This document shows, one piece after another, positions 53,327 to 61,236 of a stretch of 64,000 bases of DNA. The stretch comes from Dyella kyungheensis (GTDB lineage Bacteria; Pseudomonadota; Gammaproteobacteria; Xanthomonadales; Rhodanobacteraceae). Position numbers and translations under genes: made by a program. The notes beneath the pieces were generated by a model. The model made no database searches and was not told the DNA's origin. It saw only the letters and a program-made list of their open reading frames with translations. How positions within the stretch are numbered: the first letter of the stretch is position 1; the number at the start of each line of letters is the position of its first letter. Location: assembly GCF_016905005.1 (NCBI RefSeq), contig NZ_JADIKC010000011.1, forward strand, positions 1 to 64,000, given 5' to 3'.

Positions 53327-55622
53327 GCGCGGGTTGAAGACGCCGATCGCCCTGGCGTGCCTGTTGGGGCTTGCGGTCGACGCGCATGCGATGGACACGC
53401 CGCCGATCATTCCGCTCCCCGCGCAGGTCAGCATGGCGCAGGGAAGTTATGCCGTCAGTGCCGCCGCCGTCATCCATGTCGCGCCGGGCGATCGCGCGGC
53501 TTCCGATGCTGCCCATTACCTGGCGGACCTGCTGGTGCGAACGCGCGGGCTTTCGCTGCCGGTGATCGAGGATGCAACGGCCACGAGCCGCGACGGCATC
53601 GTCATCTGCAGTGATGCGGCGGCCAGTGTCGCGCAGCCGGAAGGCTACGTGCTCGATGTCGACGCAAAGGGCATGCGCATCGCTGCACGGGATGCGGCAG
53701 GACTGTTCTACGGTGCGGTCAGCGCGTGGCAGCTGATGACACCCGATGCGGCCAAGGGCGCCGTCTCGGTGCCATCGATGCACATCGCCGACTGGCCGAG
53801 ATTCGGCTGGCGAGGCCTGATGCTCGACTCGGCGCGGCATTTCCAGCAACCGGCAGAGATCAAGCAACTGCTCGACGCGATGGCGCAGCACAAGCTCAAC
53901 GTCTTCCATTGGCATCTCACCGATGACCAGGGATGGCGCCTGGAAATCCGTCGCTATCCCAAGCTCACGCAGATCGGCGCATGGCGCCGGCCGCCGGGCG
54001 ATGGCGACACGAAGTACGGCGGTTACTACACGCAGGCGGAGGTGAAGGACATCGTTGCCTACGCCACCGCCCGCCACATTACCGTGGTGCCGGAAATCGA
54101 CATGCCGGGCCATGCGCAAGCCGCCGTGGCTGCCTATCCGGATATCGGCGTCACCGGCGCGCAACCGCCTGTGTCGATCGACTGGGGCGTCAATCCCTAC
54201 CTGTTCAACGTCGACGACCACACCATCGACTTCCTGCACAACGTGCTGGACGAGGTGATGGAACTGTTTCCGTCGACCTTCATCCACGTGGGCGGCGACG
54301 AAGCGATCAAGGACCAGTGGCAGGCATCGGCCGCGGTGCAGGCGCGCATGCACGCGCTGGGCATCAAGGACGAGAAGGCGCTGCAGAGCTGGTTCATCGA
54401 ACGCATGGGGCAATACCTGGCGCAGCATGGACGCCGCCTGATCGGCTGGGACGAGATCCTCGAAGGCGGCGTGCCGCCGTCTGCCTCGGTGATGTCCTGG
54501 CGCGGTACGCAAGGCGCCATCGATGCGGCGCGGCTGGGTCACGACGTGGTGTTGTCGCCCGCACCGACGCTGTACTTCGACAACCTGCAAAGCCATGGCG
54601 ACGACGAGCCCACCGGGCGATTGGGCGTGCAGACGCTTGCCACCGTTTACAAGTTCGAAGCCGTATCGTCGGAGCTGACTTCCGAGCAGGCGAAACATGT
54701 GCTTGGTGCGCAGGCCAACATCTGGACCGAGTACCTCACCGCACCCTGGCAGATCCAGCATGCGGCCTTTCCGCGCCTGGACGCCCTCGCCGAAGCGGCC
54801 TGGACACCCGCGAACGAGCGTCACTTCGACGACTTCATCGCGCGGCTTCCTGCGCAATTCGATCGTTACCAGAAAATGGGCATCGACTATGCCGACAGCG
54901 CGTTCGCGGTCGACATGCGTGGGCAAAGAACCGACGGCAAAGTCACCGTGACGCTTGCCGCGCAGGAATCCTCCGCCATCATCCGCTACACCACGGACGG
55001 AACCTTGCCGGTGGCGAGTTCGCCCATCTATGGCAAACCGATCGAGGCTGCGCTGCCGGTTACCATCAGCGCGACGAGCTTTGCCGGCGATGGATCGCCT
55101 CTTGCGCGCGTCCGCACGCAGCGCTTCGATGCGCAGACGCTTGCCAGCTACGACGGCAATGCACTCCAGGCCTGCCCGAAAGGCGACCTCGGCCTGCGTG
55201 TGCCCTTGCTGCCCGACGCCACTTCGCCCGCGCCGGTCTACAACGTGGACCTGATGAACAGTTGCTGGCGCGTGACGAATGTGCCGCTGGACGGTGCCGT
55301 CACCATGGTGATCGATGGCGCGTGGCTGGCCCGCAATTACGGCCTGGCGCATGACGCATCGAAGGTGAAGGTGCGAGCATCGCGCACGCCCGCCGGCGAG
55401 TTCGAGGTTCATCTCGATACATGCAGTGGCCCATTGGCGGCCAGCATGCCGCTGCCCACGGATGCATTGCCCGGCAGGACCTACCGGGTGACGGCTCCCT
55501 TGGCGGCGCACGGAGGTACGCACGATCTGTGCATCCTGTCGACGGCGCCGGTGCGTGGATCGTTGTCGGGCGTCAGCCGCGTATCGTTCAACTCGTCTGC
55601 GTCGCGTCGCGCAACGCCGTGA
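53313..55622 (+). CDS. GH20 beta-N-acetylhexosaminidase
   Basis: 769-residue exo-hexosaminidase. The N-terminal GH20b domain precedes the barrel (WRGLMLDSARHFQ, NVFHWHLTDDQGWRLEI, DMPGHAQA). The catalytic pair Asp329-Glu330 lies in HVGGDEA; substrate assistance by the acetamido group is standard for the family. The C-terminal domain is chitobiase-like with a beta-sandwich. It removes antennary GlcNAc. The start overlaps the GH18 end by 14 bases, with GGAGGGG 8 bases upstream of the ATG. Confidence 0.93.
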   Translation: MRCAKRGLKTPIALACLLGLAVDAHAMDTPPIIPLPAQVSMAQGSYAVSAAAVIHVAPGDRAASDAAHYLADLLVRTRGLSLPVIEDATATSRDGIVICSDAAASVAQPEGYVLDVDAKGMRIAARDAAGLFYGAVSAWQLMTPDAAKGAVSVPSMHIADWPRFGWRGLMLDSARHFQQPAEIKQLLDAMAQHKLNVFHWHLTDDQGWRLEIRRYPKLTQIGAWRRPPGDGDTKYGGYYTQAEVKDIVAYATARHITVVPEIDMPGHAQAAVAAYPDIGVTGAQPPVSIDWGVNPYLFNVDDHTIDFLHNVLDEVMELFPSTFIHVGGDEAIKDQWQASAAVQARMHALGIKDEKALQSWFIERMGQYLAQHGRRLIGWDEILEGGVPPSASVMSWRGTQGAIDAARLGHDVVLSPAPTLYFDNLQSHGDDEPTGRLGVQTLATVYKFEAVSSELTSEQAKHVLGAQANIWTEYLTAPWQIQHAAFPRLDALAEAAWTPANERHFDDFIARLPAQFDRYQKMGIDYADSAFAVDMRGQRTDGKVTVTLAAQESSAIIRYTTDGTLPVASSPIYGKPIEAALPVTISATSFAGDGSPLARVRTQRFDAQTLASYDGNALQACPKGDLGLRVPLLPDATSPAPVYNVDLMNSCWRVTNVPLDGAVTMVIDGAWLARNYGLAHDASKVKVRASRTPAGEFEVHLDTCSGPLAASMPLPTDALPGRTYRVTAPLAAHGGTHDLCILSTAPVRGSLSGVSRVSFNSSASRRATP

Positions 55623-55639
55623 CCTGTCGGGGCGCGCAC

Positions 55640-58201
55640 ATGAGACGGTTACAGCAGATCGGCATGCTGGCGGTGCTGCTGCTCGGCGTATCGCTGGCAA
55701 CATCCGCTGCGGCCGACGAGGCGACGGTGCGGGCAGCCCGTCTGGTGGCGCGCATGACGCCAGCAGAGAAGATCGGGCAGTTGCAGAGCAGTGCCCCGGC
55801 GATCCCGCGTCTTGGGATTCCCGCATACGATTGGTGGAGCGAAGGCCTGCACGGTTTCGCGCGGCATGGCGAGGCAACCGTATTCCCGCAGGCCATCGGT
55901 CTTGCGGCCAGCTGGGACCCGTCATTGCTTCACGCGGTAGGCGGCGTGGTCGCCGCGCAGGCGCGCAGCCAGTTCCTCGCCACCGGCCTGCACAACGATC
56001 ATGGGCGCTTCAACGGCCTGACCATCTGGTCTCCCAACATCAATATCTTTCGCGACCCTCGTTGGGGGCGAGGCCAGGAAACCTATGGCGAGGATCCACG
56101 CCTGACGGCAACGCTGGCCGTAGCCTTCATCCAAGGCCTGCAAGGCAGCGATCCCGCACACCCCACGGTAATCGCCACGCCCAAGCACTTCGCCGTGCAC
56201 AGCGGCCCGGAGCCGGGCCGTCATGGTTTCGACGTGGACGTGTCCGCGCACGATCTCGAAGACACCTACCTGCCTGCGTTCCGGGCGGCCATCGTAGAAG
56301 GTCATGCGGGATCGATCATGTGCGCCTACAACGCCATCCACGGCGTTCCCGTATGCGCATTGCCGTGGTTGTTGGGCGAACGCCTGCGCAACGACTGGGG
56401 GTTCCAGGGCTTCGTCGTATCCGACTGCGATGCGGTGGACGACATGACAATGTTCCACCACTACCGGAAAGACAACGCCGGCTCGTCGGCCAGTGCTTTG
56501 CGCGCAGGCACGGATCTCGATTGCGGTTCGGCCTATGCGGGTCTTGGTGACGCGTTGGCGGATGGCAGGATCGGCGAGCACGACCTCGACGTGGCCGCGA
56601 CACGGCTGTTTGCTGCGCGCTATCGCCTCGGCATGTTCGACGCATCCGCGCCAACACCGCGCGACAATCCCGACGCGAATCGAGCGCTGGCGCTCCGCGC
56701 GGCCGGCGAATCGATGGTGTTGCTGAAGAACCGTGCCAATACGCTGCCACTGAAGCCTGGCGACCGCATCGCCGTGGTGGGACCCAACGCCGATGCCTTG
56801 TCCGTCCTGGAAGCCAACTACCACGGCACCGCACGAAAGCCGGTGACGCCGCTCGATGGCCTGCGTGCGTTATGGGGCGAGAAGAATGTGCGCTACGCCC
56901 AGGGCGCCACACTTGCCGATGGCGTGACCGTGCCGATTCCCTCGACGGCACTGGCTGGTCTCAAGGGTGAGTATTTTCGAGATGCCCGTTTGACCGGCAA
57001 GCCGGCGATGACGCGTTTCGACAGCAAGATCGATCTGGATACGGATCACACACCGCCCGCGAGCGTGCTTGATGCTTCCGGCTATGCCGTGCGCTGGACG
57101 GCGCAGCTATTGCCGCCCGGCGCGGGCGATTACACCTTGGTCGTGCGCATGGATCGATGCTTCGACTGCCGCGGGCACGATCCCGTGCGCCTCTATCTGG
57201 ACGGCCATCTGATCACCGGCAGCGCGGGCGGCGATGAGACCCTGTCGGCGACAGTTCATTTCGACGACACGCATCCCCACGATCTCCGCCTGGAGTGGGA
57301 GCACAGCGGCGAGGACCAGGGCATCCACCTGGAATGGATGGCCCCTGCGGATGCGCAACTCGCGGAGGCAGCAAAAGCGACCGCGGATGCCGACGCCGTG
57401 GTCGCCTTCGTGGGCTTGTCACCGGGCGTCGAGGGCGAGGAACTGAAAGTCGACGTGCCGGGCTTCATGGGAGGCGACCGGACCGATATCGGATTGCCGT
57501 CTTCGCAACGGAAACTGTTGGAAACGGTGGCCGCCAGCAAGAAGCCGCTGGTGGTCGTCCTGATGAGCGGCAGCGCCGTGGCCCTGAATTGGGCCCGCGA
57601 GCATGCGGACGCCATCCTGGTGGCGTGGTATCCGGGCGAACAGGGCGGCTTGGCAGTGGCGCAGACGCTTGCCGGCGTGATCAATCCTGCCGGCCGCCTT
57701 CCCGTGACCTTCTATCGCGACGTGCGCGATCTTCCGCCCTTCATCGATTACGGCATGAAGGGCCGCACCTATCGCTACTTCAAGGGCGAGCCACTTTATT
57801 CGTTCGGCGACGGCCTGAGCTACACCACGTTTGCCTATGACGCGCCAAAGCTGTCCACGCAAAGCCTGAAGGCCGGCGAGTCGCTCGACGTCGCAGTAAA
57901 TGTGCGCAATACCGGAACGCGTGCCGGCGACGAAGTGGTGCAGGTCTATCTTGCGTATCCCGACGCTCCTGATGCGCCGCGCCGGGCCTTGGTGGGTTTC
58001 CAGCGCATTTCCCTCGCGGCAGGCGAGCAACGAAGCGTGACGTTCCACCTCGATCCGCGCACGCTGAGCCTGGTGGATGCCGACGGTACTCGCGCGGTCA
58101 GGGCAGGGCGCTACGGCCTGTTCGTGGGCGGCCAGCAACCCTCGGCGGGACAGCAGCCTGCAACGTTCACCATGACGGGGCATACCGGGATGCCGCGCTG
58201 A
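55640..58201 (+). CDS. GH3 beta-xylosidase/glucosidase with PA14 insert
   Basis: 853-residue secreted GH3 enzyme. It has a Sec signal ending TSAAADE, the barrel with WSPNINIFRDPRWGRGQETY and nucleophile Asp262 (VVSDCDAV), the alpha/beta sandwich interrupted by a PA14 domain at about 440-575 (GLKGEYFRD, YTLVVRMDRCFDCRG), and an FN3-like end. The WGRGQETYGEDP signature marks the BXL/xylan beta-xylosidase branch, so removal of core beta-1,2-xylose from plant N-glycans is plausible. It is the last gene of the plus-strand run. Confidence 0.88.
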   Translation: MRRLQQIGMLAVLLLGVSLATSAAADEATVRAARLVARMTPAEKIGQLQSSAPAIPRLGIPAYDWWSEGLHGFARHGEATVFPQAIGLAASWDPSLLHAVGGVVAAQARSQFLATGLHNDHGRFNGLTIWSPNINIFRDPRWGRGQETYGEDPRLTATLAVAFIQGLQGSDPAHPTVIATPKHFAVHSGPEPGRHGFDVDVSAHDLEDTYLPAFRAAIVEGHAGSIMCAYNAIHGVPVCALPWLLGERLRNDWGFQGFVVSDCDAVDDMTMFHHYRKDNAGSSASALRAGTDLDCGSAYAGLGDALADGRIGEHDLDVAATRLFAARYRLGMFDASAPTPRDNPDANRALALRAAGESMVLLKNRANTLPLKPGDRIAVVGPNADALSVLEANYHGTARKPVTPLDGLRALWGEKNVRYAQGATLADGVTVPIPSTALAGLKGEYFRDARLTGKPAMTRFDSKIDLDTDHTPPASVLDASGYAVRWTAQLLPPGAGDYTLVVRMDRCFDCRGHDPVRLYLDGHLITGSAGGDETLSATVHFDDTHPHDLRLEWEHSGEDQGIHLEWMAPADAQLAEAAKATADADAVVAFVGLSPGVEGEELKVDVPGFMGGDRTDIGLPSSQRKLLETVAASKKPLVVVLMSGSAVALNWAREHADAILVAWYPGEQGGLAVAQTLAGVINPAGRLPVTFYRDVRDLPPFIDYGMKGRTYRYFKGEPLYSFGDGLSYTTFAYDAPKLSTQSLKAGESLDVAVNVRNTGTRAGDEVVQVYLAYPDAPDAPRRALVGFQRISLAAGEQRSVTFHLDPRTLSLVDADGTRAVRAGRYGLFVGGQQPSAGQQPATFTMTGHTGMPR

Positions 58202-58233
58202 CCATGCCAATGCATGGCCTGGCCAGCGTCATC

Positions 58234-59601
58234 TCACTTCGAAGGCAACGGGCTGGCGTCGAACACCTGGAATTCGCGGATGGAGGCATCGCCCACGCTG
58301 GAGAGGATGTTCAGCCTGACGCGTTGCGCGGTGACTCGCGGAAACACATCGATCTTCATATGGCCGATGGCCTCGGCCCCGGCGACCGGATGCCACGCCT
58401 TGCCGTCGAACACCTCGATGGCGTACTTGCGCACGTGCTGCCCGTCGTCGAGCCATTCCATCGTGAGCGTGCGATCGAACGTGACCGGGTGACCGAAGTT
58501 CACTTCGAGCGTGGCATGCCGGGAGCCGGCCGGCGCAGTCCAGAACGTGTTCTTGTCGCCATCCAGCGCCGCCTCGGTATTCTCATCCGCATCCACGTGG
58601 TGACGGGCCAGGTTGCTGGCATCGCCGTAACGCTCGCGCAGCGCCTTGCCAAACGCTTCGAGGCGCGCGACGTCGGCATCGGGGAGTTGGCCGTGGCGAT
58701 CCGGCGCGATGCCCAGCATCAGCTGGCCGCCGCGGCCGACGCTGTTTTCCCAGGTATCCATCAGTTTCGCCACGCTCTTGAGCGTCGCCTCGTCATTCGG
58801 ATGCCAGAACCAGTGCAGGTCGTGCAGCGGAGTGTCGACTTCCACCGGGCGCCAGCGCTGGTAGCCATGGCGGTCGATCACGTTCCAGTTCTCTCCGCGA
58901 ATGTAGCCATCCTCCTGGCCCACCCAGCGGATGTCGCCGTATTCGAACAGGCCCATGTCGGCAAACACCATGGCGTTCGACTGGTAGGTACGCAGCGTTT
59001 CGATGTAACTCGGAAAATCGTAGACGTGGCCCGCGCTGCCCGCGCCATCGAGCCACCATTCGACCAGCGGTCCATAGTGCTGGACCAGTTCCTCCATCTG
59101 GGCGCGGTAGTACGCATCGTAGGCCTGGGGTTGTTTGTAGCGCGGCTCATGCCGGTCCCACGGCGACAGGTAGACGCCGAACTCCAACCCTTCGGCGCGT
59201 GCGGCATCCGACGCAAGGCGAACAAGGTCTCCCTTGCCGCCCATCCACGGACTGCTCTTCACCGAATAATCGCTCTGCGCCGTCGGAAACAAGGCAAAGC
59301 CATCGTGGTGCTTGGCCACCATGACCAGGTAACGCGCTCCCGCCGCGCGGCTGGCGCGCGCCCATTGCGCCGCATCGACATGGTCGGGATTGAACACCTT
59401 GGGATCGGCCGTGCCGTCGCCCCATTCGCGGTCGAGGAAGGTGTTCGTGCCGAAATGGACGATCACGCCGAACTCCAGATCCTGCCAGTGAATCTGCTGG
59501 GGAGAGGGCTTGGTATCCGCTGCGCCTTGCGCCGACGCTGCCGACGAAAAAAGAGAGAGCGCCAGGGCGGCGCCAAGAACGGTTCGGGCAAGACGCTTCA
59601 T
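58234..59601 (-). CDS. GH29 alpha-L-fucosidase with F5/8-type domain
   Basis: 455-residue secreted second GH29, distinct from that at 50643. Sec signal ends ASAQG. Barrel motifs: FGVIVHFGTNTF and YLVMVAKHHDGFALFP, with nucleophile Asp185 in VEWWLDGAG. A C-terminal F5/8 type C (CBM32-like) domain (ADENTEAALDGDKNTFW) runs from about 330 to the end. The shape is that of subfamily B alpha-1,3/1,4-fucosidases, which act on Lewis or plant core fucose. It is convergent with GH3 and divergent from the BNR gene. Confidence 0.9.
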   Translation of the reverse strand: MKRLARTVLGAALALSLFSSAASAQGAADTKPSPQQIHWQDLEFGVIVHFGTNTFLDREWGDGTADPKVFNPDHVDAAQWARASRAAGARYLVMVAKHHDGFALFPTAQSDYSVKSSPWMGGKGDLVRLASDAARAEGLEFGVYLSPWDRHEPRYKQPQAYDAYYRAQMEELVQHYGPLVEWWLDGAGSAGHVYDFPSYIETLRTYQSNAMVFADMGLFEYGDIRWVGQEDGYIRGENWNVIDRHGYQRWRPVEVDTPLHDLHWFWHPNDEATLKSVAKLMDTWENSVGRGGQLMLGIAPDRHGQLPDADVARLEAFGKALRERYGDASNLARHHVDADENTEAALDGDKNTFWTAPAGSRHATLEVNFGHPVTFDRTLTMEWLDDGQHVRKYAIEVFDGKAWHPVAGAEAIGHMKIDVFPRVTAQRVRLNILSSVGDASIREFQVFDASPLPSK

Positions 59602-59626
59602 TAGCCACCTTCGTCAAAAATCATTT

Positions 59627-59642
59627 GGACGTAAATACGTCC
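59627..59642. promoter_or_regulatory. Perfect palindrome in the GH29/BNR divergent promoter
   Basis: Arms GGACGTA and TACGTCC with an AA spacer, midway between the two divergent ATGs (25 bases and 43 bases away). This is a likely operator for both genes. It differs from the IclR-type element, so a second regulator may control the pair. Confidence 0.6.
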
Positions 59643-59685
59643 TTATGGAAGATTTCATTAGAGGACGGGAAACGCGGTCGTGTCA

Positions 59686-60765
59686 ATGAAATATGGCGTC
59701 CTGTTGCAGGCGAGATCATTTGGGTTTCGCCTCGCATTCGCTTTGCTCATCGTCATGCCGTTTCGCGCCGGGGCGATGCAGTCATCGGTTGTTTCGACCG
59801 AATTCGTATCGACGCACCCGCCGACGCCGCAGTGCCATGCGGGCACCATCGTCGACACGCCGGGCGGGCTCGTCGCGGCATGGTTTGGCGGCAAGCAGGA
59901 GCGCGACCCGAGCGTTGGCATCTGGCTATCCCGACATCTTTCCGGCCAATGGACCAGGCCGCGCGAAGTCGCCAACGGCAGGCAGCCGGACGGCTCGCGG
60001 TTGCCCACATGGAATCCCGTGCTGTTCCGCTCGGCGACCGGCCGATTGATGCTGTTCTACAAGATCGGGCCGGACCCGCAGCATTGGTGGGGCATGCTGA
60101 TGACCTCCGACGACGACGGCGCCAGCTGGTCCGCGCCGCGACGGCTTCCGCCAGGCATCCTCGGGCCAATCAAGAACAAACCCATCCAGCTCGCCAACGG
60201 CGAGATCCTCAGTCCGTCCAGTACGGAGCAAGGCGGCTGGCGAGTTCATACCGAGCGATCTGTGGATGACGGCAAAACCTGGGTGGCCGGCAACGATATT
60301 TCGTCTCCCGGCATCGATGCCATTCAACCGAGTCTGCTCTCCATGCGGGACGGCACCATCGAGGCCGTCGGTCGCACGCGCCAGGGCAAACTGTTCTGGT
60401 CGCGGTCCGGCGATGCAGGGCATCACTGGTCGCCCCTGGGCTTGCTGGAGGTGACCAACCCCAATGCCGGCATCGACGCCGTGTCGCTCGCGGACGGCCG
60501 CTACCTGCTGGTCTACAACCCCACGTTGCCTGGCCATCAATGGTGGGATGGGCGAGGGACGCTGGCGGTCGCCCTCAGTGCCGATGGCCTGCGCTGGAAG
60601 AGGGTGCTTACGCTCGAGAGCCAGCCCGGTCGGGAGTACTCCTATCCGGCCGTCATCCAGTCGCGCGATGGCCTGGTCCATGTCTTGTATACGTGGCAGA
60701 GAACGCGCATGCGACATGTGGTGATCGACCCCGCCCTGCTGCCCACGCCGGCACCATCCGGCTGA
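59686..60765 (+). CDS. BNR-repeat sialidase-superfamily protein
   Basis: 359-residue exported protein of the six-bladed BNR/Asp-box fold. A signal or anchor helix (LAFALLIVMPFRAGA) is followed by QCHAGTIVDTPGGLVAAWFGG, SDDDGASWSAPRRLPPG, and SVDDGKTWVAG, the last two being Asp-boxes. It is named sialidase-like, but plant-type glycans lack sialic acid, so the true substrate is open. The gene is divergent from GH29 across the palindrome at 59627. ATG 59686 is chosen; GTG 59680 is an alternative. Confidence 0.8.
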   Translation: MKYGVLLQARSFGFRLAFALLIVMPFRAGAMQSSVVSTEFVSTHPPTPQCHAGTIVDTPGGLVAAWFGGKQERDPSVGIWLSRHLSGQWTRPREVANGRQPDGSRLPTWNPVLFRSATGRLMLFYKIGPDPQHWWGMLMTSDDDGASWSAPRRLPPGILGPIKNKPIQLANGEILSPSSTEQGGWRVHTERSVDDGKTWVAGNDISSPGIDAIQPSLLSMRDGTIEAVGRTRQGKLFWSRSGDAGHHWSPLGLLEVTNPNAGIDAVSLADGRYLLVYNPTLPGHQWWDGRGTLAVALSADGLRWKRVLTLESQPGREYSYPAVIQSRDGLVHVLYTWQRTRMRHVVIDPALLPTPAPSG

Positions 60766-61236
60766 AAGGATTTCGTCCGCTTTGTCTGGCAGCTTGTTCG
60801 CCCCCGCACCAGCTCGAGCCCAGTGCTTGCTGGTACCCCTGACGTCCATGCCACCCCGGAGCCAGCCCTCACGAGAATTGCTGCGATGCAACTTGCATCG
60901 ATCTAGTTTCGGCTTATAACTACATCAAATATGAACTACGAGTTCGTATATGAATCTATTCTCGCGTGGGGCGGGATGGATGGCAGCAGCGATGAAGCGC
61001 GGGGTCGGCAACGACAGAGAGGGCATCGCCAGCGGGTGGTGCGGGAGAAAGGTCGATAAAGCCGTCACGCCGCTTTGTCGCGAGCAGGGCGGCACAAGCG
61101 CCTGTTCCGGGTCAGGGACCGCGAGAGCGGACCGGTGCAGGCGAGCGAACACAGCGCACAAGAAGTGAATAGAGCTGGCGAGCGCAAGGCTCAACGGCAA
61201 TCACAACATTGAAGCTTTACGGGGAGAGGGTTAACC
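60766..61236. other. Promoter and leader region of the last TBDR
   Basis: 471 bases without a gene. It contains the IclR-type palindrome at 60929-60949 in an AT-rich patch, about 290 bases before the TBDR ATG. The remainder is GC-rich and presumably a long leader ending in GGGGAGAGGG, the ribosome site. Only short overlapping frames occur. Confidence 0.55.
60929..60949. promoter_or_regulatory. Putative IclR operator upstream of TBDR
   Basis: Palindrome with arms ATATGAACT and AGTTCGTAT and a 3-base spacer. On the opposite strand its right arm plus flank (AGTTCATATTTG) is identical over 12 bases to the site at 39343. It links this receptor to the fucose regulon. Confidence 0.68.

Noticed and set aside
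53235-55925. 896-codon minus-strand frame
   Set aside because: Antisense to GH20, with no recognisable domain.
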